A DNA stretch of 7,058 bases from an uncultured Saprospiraceae bacterium (GTDB taxonomy: Bacteria > Bacteroidota > Bacteroidia > Chitinophagales > Saprospiraceae). Below are positions 5,962-7,058 of the stretch, in pieces. The stretch lies in the NCBI GenBank assembly GCA_937921525.1, contig CAKZUM010000037.1, positions 1-7,058 of the forward strand. The letters run 5' to 3'. Below the pieces are notes generated by a model. That model made no database searches and had not been told where the DNA came from. It was given only the letters and a program-made list of their open reading frames with translations. A program made the position numbers and the translations under genes. Position 1 is the first letter of the stretch; every line of letters starts with the position of its first letter.

Positions 5962-6008
5962 AGACGTGCGAGAAGATTATGAAAGTAATCTTCTTGCGGT
6001 CTTTTTTT
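5962..6008 (+). terminator. Intrinsic terminator, repeat unit 5 (last)
   Basis: Stem and loop are identical to unit 4, with a seven-base T tract (6002-6008). The unit ends here and lacks the CTTCAAAGACC part. Confidence 0.85.
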
Positions 6009-6009
6009 A

Positions 6010-6034
6010 GAGCCTAAAATTAGATGCGAGAAGA
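6010..6034 (+). repeat. Possible remnant of a sixth repeat unit
   Basis: GAGCCTAAAA (6010-6019) resembles the GAGCTAAAA end of a unit, and AGATGCGAGAAGA (6022-6034) resembles the AGACGTGCGAGAAGA start of the terminator stem. The intervening box and the second stem half are missing, as expected from an internal deletion. The match is short and could be chance. Confidence 0.3.
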
Positions 6035-6067
6035 GAGAGAAACAAAAAATAGAAAGTATTATTTAAA

Positions 6068-6099
6068 AGCTAATTGTCAGTCTGATAATTGGCTTTTTT
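6068..6099 (+). terminator. Final intrinsic terminator, possibly bidirectional
   Basis: A 12-bp stem (6068-6079 with 6083-6094, two G-T wobbles) closes on the loop GTC and is followed by a T run to 6099. It is preceded by AAA, which gives a T run on the opposite strand too. It could stop both leakage from the array and - strand transcription coming from the right. Confidence 0.8.
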
Positions 6100-6500
6100 G
6101 ATTAAGGGTTAACGGTGTTTTCTATCTTTAACAGGTAATTTTGACGGCTTTTGTATTGTACAAATTTACTGATAATAAAACATATTAAGTAATAGTAAAT
6201 ACTTTCTATTTTTTCTTTAATTTGTTATATTGTTTATTTTTATAATACGAATAGTGTAAATCTCTTCTTAATAGGAAAATACAAATATATTATTTTTTAA
6301 ATATGTTTGATATTATGTTTTTTTATAATATAAATGATTGATTTACAAATACTTAAAAATTATAATAAGTCTTTTCTGGCATAGATATTGAACTTTCCAG
6401 TAATGTAAAACAAATCAAGTTATAATTTAATCTTCCAGTTATTTTATATTCCAAGGGTACTTCCCTTCATGCACACCAGTATTATTTACACCAAGTTAAT
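6100..6500. other. Very AT-rich stretch without a gene
   Basis: No coding frame of useful length is seen on either strand. TATGTTTG (6302-6309) matches the -7 promoter element but has no -33 partner at the right distance. A small hairpin AAGGG TACTT CCCTT occupies 6453-6467. Nothing else is supported. Confidence 0.5.
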
Positions 6501-6510
6501 TTTAAGACGA

Positions 6511-6828
6511 TAGGAGTCGAAAAGACTTCGTAGGGTATAGCCTGCTTTCTGAGATCTGATTTCCATTGATGATCTTTATAGCAGGTGTACTATGAGCAAC
6601 TGATTTCCAATTTTTATACTTAAAAGTTGAGCTCTTACTTATTGAAGTACACTTTAATAACAAGGGGAGAGGTGAGTCTTTTCGCTACCTATTGTCCAAT
6701 TAGGCATCATGCCTCAATAGCGCATATAAGTGTGATTTAATTATAATAAGTGGTTTATTATCATGTTAGAGTGATTCAAGGTTGGCGGAGGTATCTGACA
6801 GTACACTGCCAACCTGAATCTACTTTTT
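6511..6828 (+). ncRNA. Cluster of nested hairpins, candidate structured RNA (weak)
   Basis: In order: AGTC/GACT around GAAAA (6515-6527). CCTGCT/AGCAGG (6541-6546 with 6580-6585) encloses AGATC/GATCT (6552-6556 with 6571-6575). CTATTG/CAATAG (6689-6694 with 6715-6720) encloses AGGCA/TGCCT with loop TCA (6702-6714). A long bulged hairpin lies at 6773-6820, followed by CTTTTT (6823-6828). GC content is higher than in the flanking DNA. CTGATTTCCA occurs twice (6556-6565 and 6600-6609). No known family (tmRNA, RNase P, SRP, 6S) is recognised and no promoter is evident. Confidence 0.25.
6773..6820 (+). terminator. Long hairpin followed by T run
   Basis: GATTC (6773-6777), one bulged A, and AGGTTGGC (6779-6786) pair with GCCAACCT and GAATC (6808-6820), 13 bp in all. 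Inside, AG/CT and GTA/TAC extend the stem with small bulges. CTTTTT begins two bases after the stem, so it may terminate + strand transcription; the hairpin alone would also suit a structured RNA domain. Confidence 0.4.
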
Positions 6829-6963
6829 GCCACTCATTTCAAGCACCAATTCTTACAAATTTATCCAGTTAACATTTTAAAGAAACTTTCTCTTATGCTG
6901 TATATACAGACGTAAGGCCAGTATTCTTATGTGATATAACAATCCAAATACATTTTGTAATCC
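6829..6963. other. Non-coding gap before the convergent gene
   Basis: This stretch is AT-rich with no frame, hairpin or promoter pair that I can support on either strand. Confidence 0.35.
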
Positions 6964-6967
6964 TATG

Positions 6968-7000
6968 AAAAAGGAGGTCGCCTATTTGATTTAGGCGACC
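6968..7000 (-). terminator. Intrinsic terminator of the convergent gene
   Basis: A perfect 9-bp GC-rich stem (6976-6984 with 6992-7000) has a seven-base loop. Read on the - strand it is followed by TCCTTTTT (6975-6968), while on the + strand no T run follows. It starts six bases after the proposed - strand stop at 7007, a normal stop-to-terminator distance. Confidence 0.65.
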
Positions 7001-7006
7001 CTTCAT

Positions 7007-7057
7007 TTATTGATTTGAAGCTATAATCGACGGGTATAGGGCTACGTTTACTAAACT
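7007..7057 (-). CDS. C-terminal end of a convergent gene (partial)
   Basis: On the - strand a frame enters from the window edge and ends SLVNVALYPSIIASNQ, then TAA (7009-7007). Directly after it lies a hairpin with a T run, which favours this frame as the true gene end. Another - strand frame stays open for 31 residues to a stop at 6963-6965, but it would run through the terminator stem, so I reject it. Sixteen residues do not allow a family call. A plus-strand product here is unlikely because no start precedes the short open stretch. Confidence 0.4.
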   Translation of the reverse strand, partial: SLVNVALYPSIIASNQ

Positions 7058-7058
7058 T

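Larger units (their letters stand above)
5495..6008 (+). repeat. Five tandem 110-111 bp repeats, each with an intrinsic terminator
   Basis: Units start at 5495, 5605, 5716, 5826 and 5936; the first four are 110, 111, 110 and 110 bp, and the fifth stops at the T tract (6008). Each begins GGTTGTAAAAATAGGTGATG (one A fewer in unit 1), continues with TAATGAGAC, then a terminator hairpin and T run, then GACTTCAAAGACC, an ACGAGCTAAA segment and GATTAA. I count about eleven substituted positions among the units: ten are transitions and one a C/A change, besides two one-base indels. The 110-bp periods break any reading frame through the array, so it is not coding. There are no unique spacers, so it is not a CRISPR. 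Confidence 0.92.

Noticed and set aside
5495..6008. CRISPR array
   Set aside because: The whole 110-bp unit repeats; there are no variable spacers between short repeats.
5495..6008. Integron attC sites or gene cassettes
   Set aside because: No RYYYAAC/GTTRRRY pair bounds the units, there are no cassette genes between them, and T tracts mark the hairpins as terminators.
5495..6008. Diversity-generating retroelement or retron template
   Set aside because: Changes are transitions in several contexts, not adenine-specific substitutions, and no reverse transcriptase is in the window.
6511..6828. tRNA, tmRNA, SRP RNA or RNase P RNA
   Set aside because: None of the conserved signatures (T-loop GTTCRA with an acceptor stem, GGAAG SRP tetraloop region, tag sequence) could be found.
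6965..6994. Nine-codon + strand frame MKKEVAYLI over the last hairpin
   Set aside because: Very short, lies within the - strand terminator and has no support as a gene or leader peptide.
6963..7058. Alternative - strand frame open for 31 residues at the right edge
   Set aside because: It would read through the terminator stem and T run; the frame that stops at 7007 fits better.

Overview
The window most likely comes from an AT-rich member of the Bacteroidota, probably class Saprospiria (Saprospira/Aureispira/Lewinella relatives). Three things point there. The one complete gene carries a type IX secretion (T9SS) C-terminal sorting domain. Its HYR-type, cysteine-rich modules and its dockerin-like segment (NPLNGVST...DINRSG...SWRFV...GIKIGDLNGSA) are of the kind seen in large Saprospiria surface proteins. 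A good match to the Bacteroidota promoter consensus (TTG, 20 nt, TAnnTTTG) is also present. The genus is an inference. Layout, left to right: bases 1-63 are the tail of another T9SS-exported protein on the + strand. Bases 64-1285 are about 1.2 kb without a convincing gene. They hold a hairpin after the upstream stop, a 100-bp inverted repeat built of 7-bp units, a strong intrinsic terminator (383-417), a consensus-like promoter (542-572) that could start a small RNA or a very long leader, and a 15-bp direct repeat spaced 31 bp about 100 bp before the main gene. Bases 1286-5212 encode a 1308-residue secreted surface protein: signal peptide, an N-terminal Cys-containing module, two tandem copies of a four-module HYR-type cassette, a small CNA-B/carboxypeptidase-regulatory-like domain, a dockerin-like segment, a cohesin-like domain and the T9SS sorting domain. 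Downstream, 5213-6100 is a stack of hairpins. A 9-bp-stem hairpin is followed by one long palindromic element (5373-5455), then by five tandem 110-111 bp repeats, each holding a complete intrinsic terminator, then by a further terminator at 6068-6099. Bases 6100-6960 have no gene I can support but contain several nested hairpins (6541-6585, 6689-6720, 6773-6820) that could belong to a structured RNA. At the far right a convergent gene on the - strand seems to end at 7007, immediately followed on that strand by its own terminator (6968-7000). The upstream gene and the large gene are consecutive T9SS cargo genes on the same strand, separated by terminators, so each is probably transcribed on its own. 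The most unusual element is the 3' terminator-repeat array. The same conserved 5' box occurs six times in front of two different hairpin cores, and the five like copies differ almost only by transitions, most of which keep the predicted stems.
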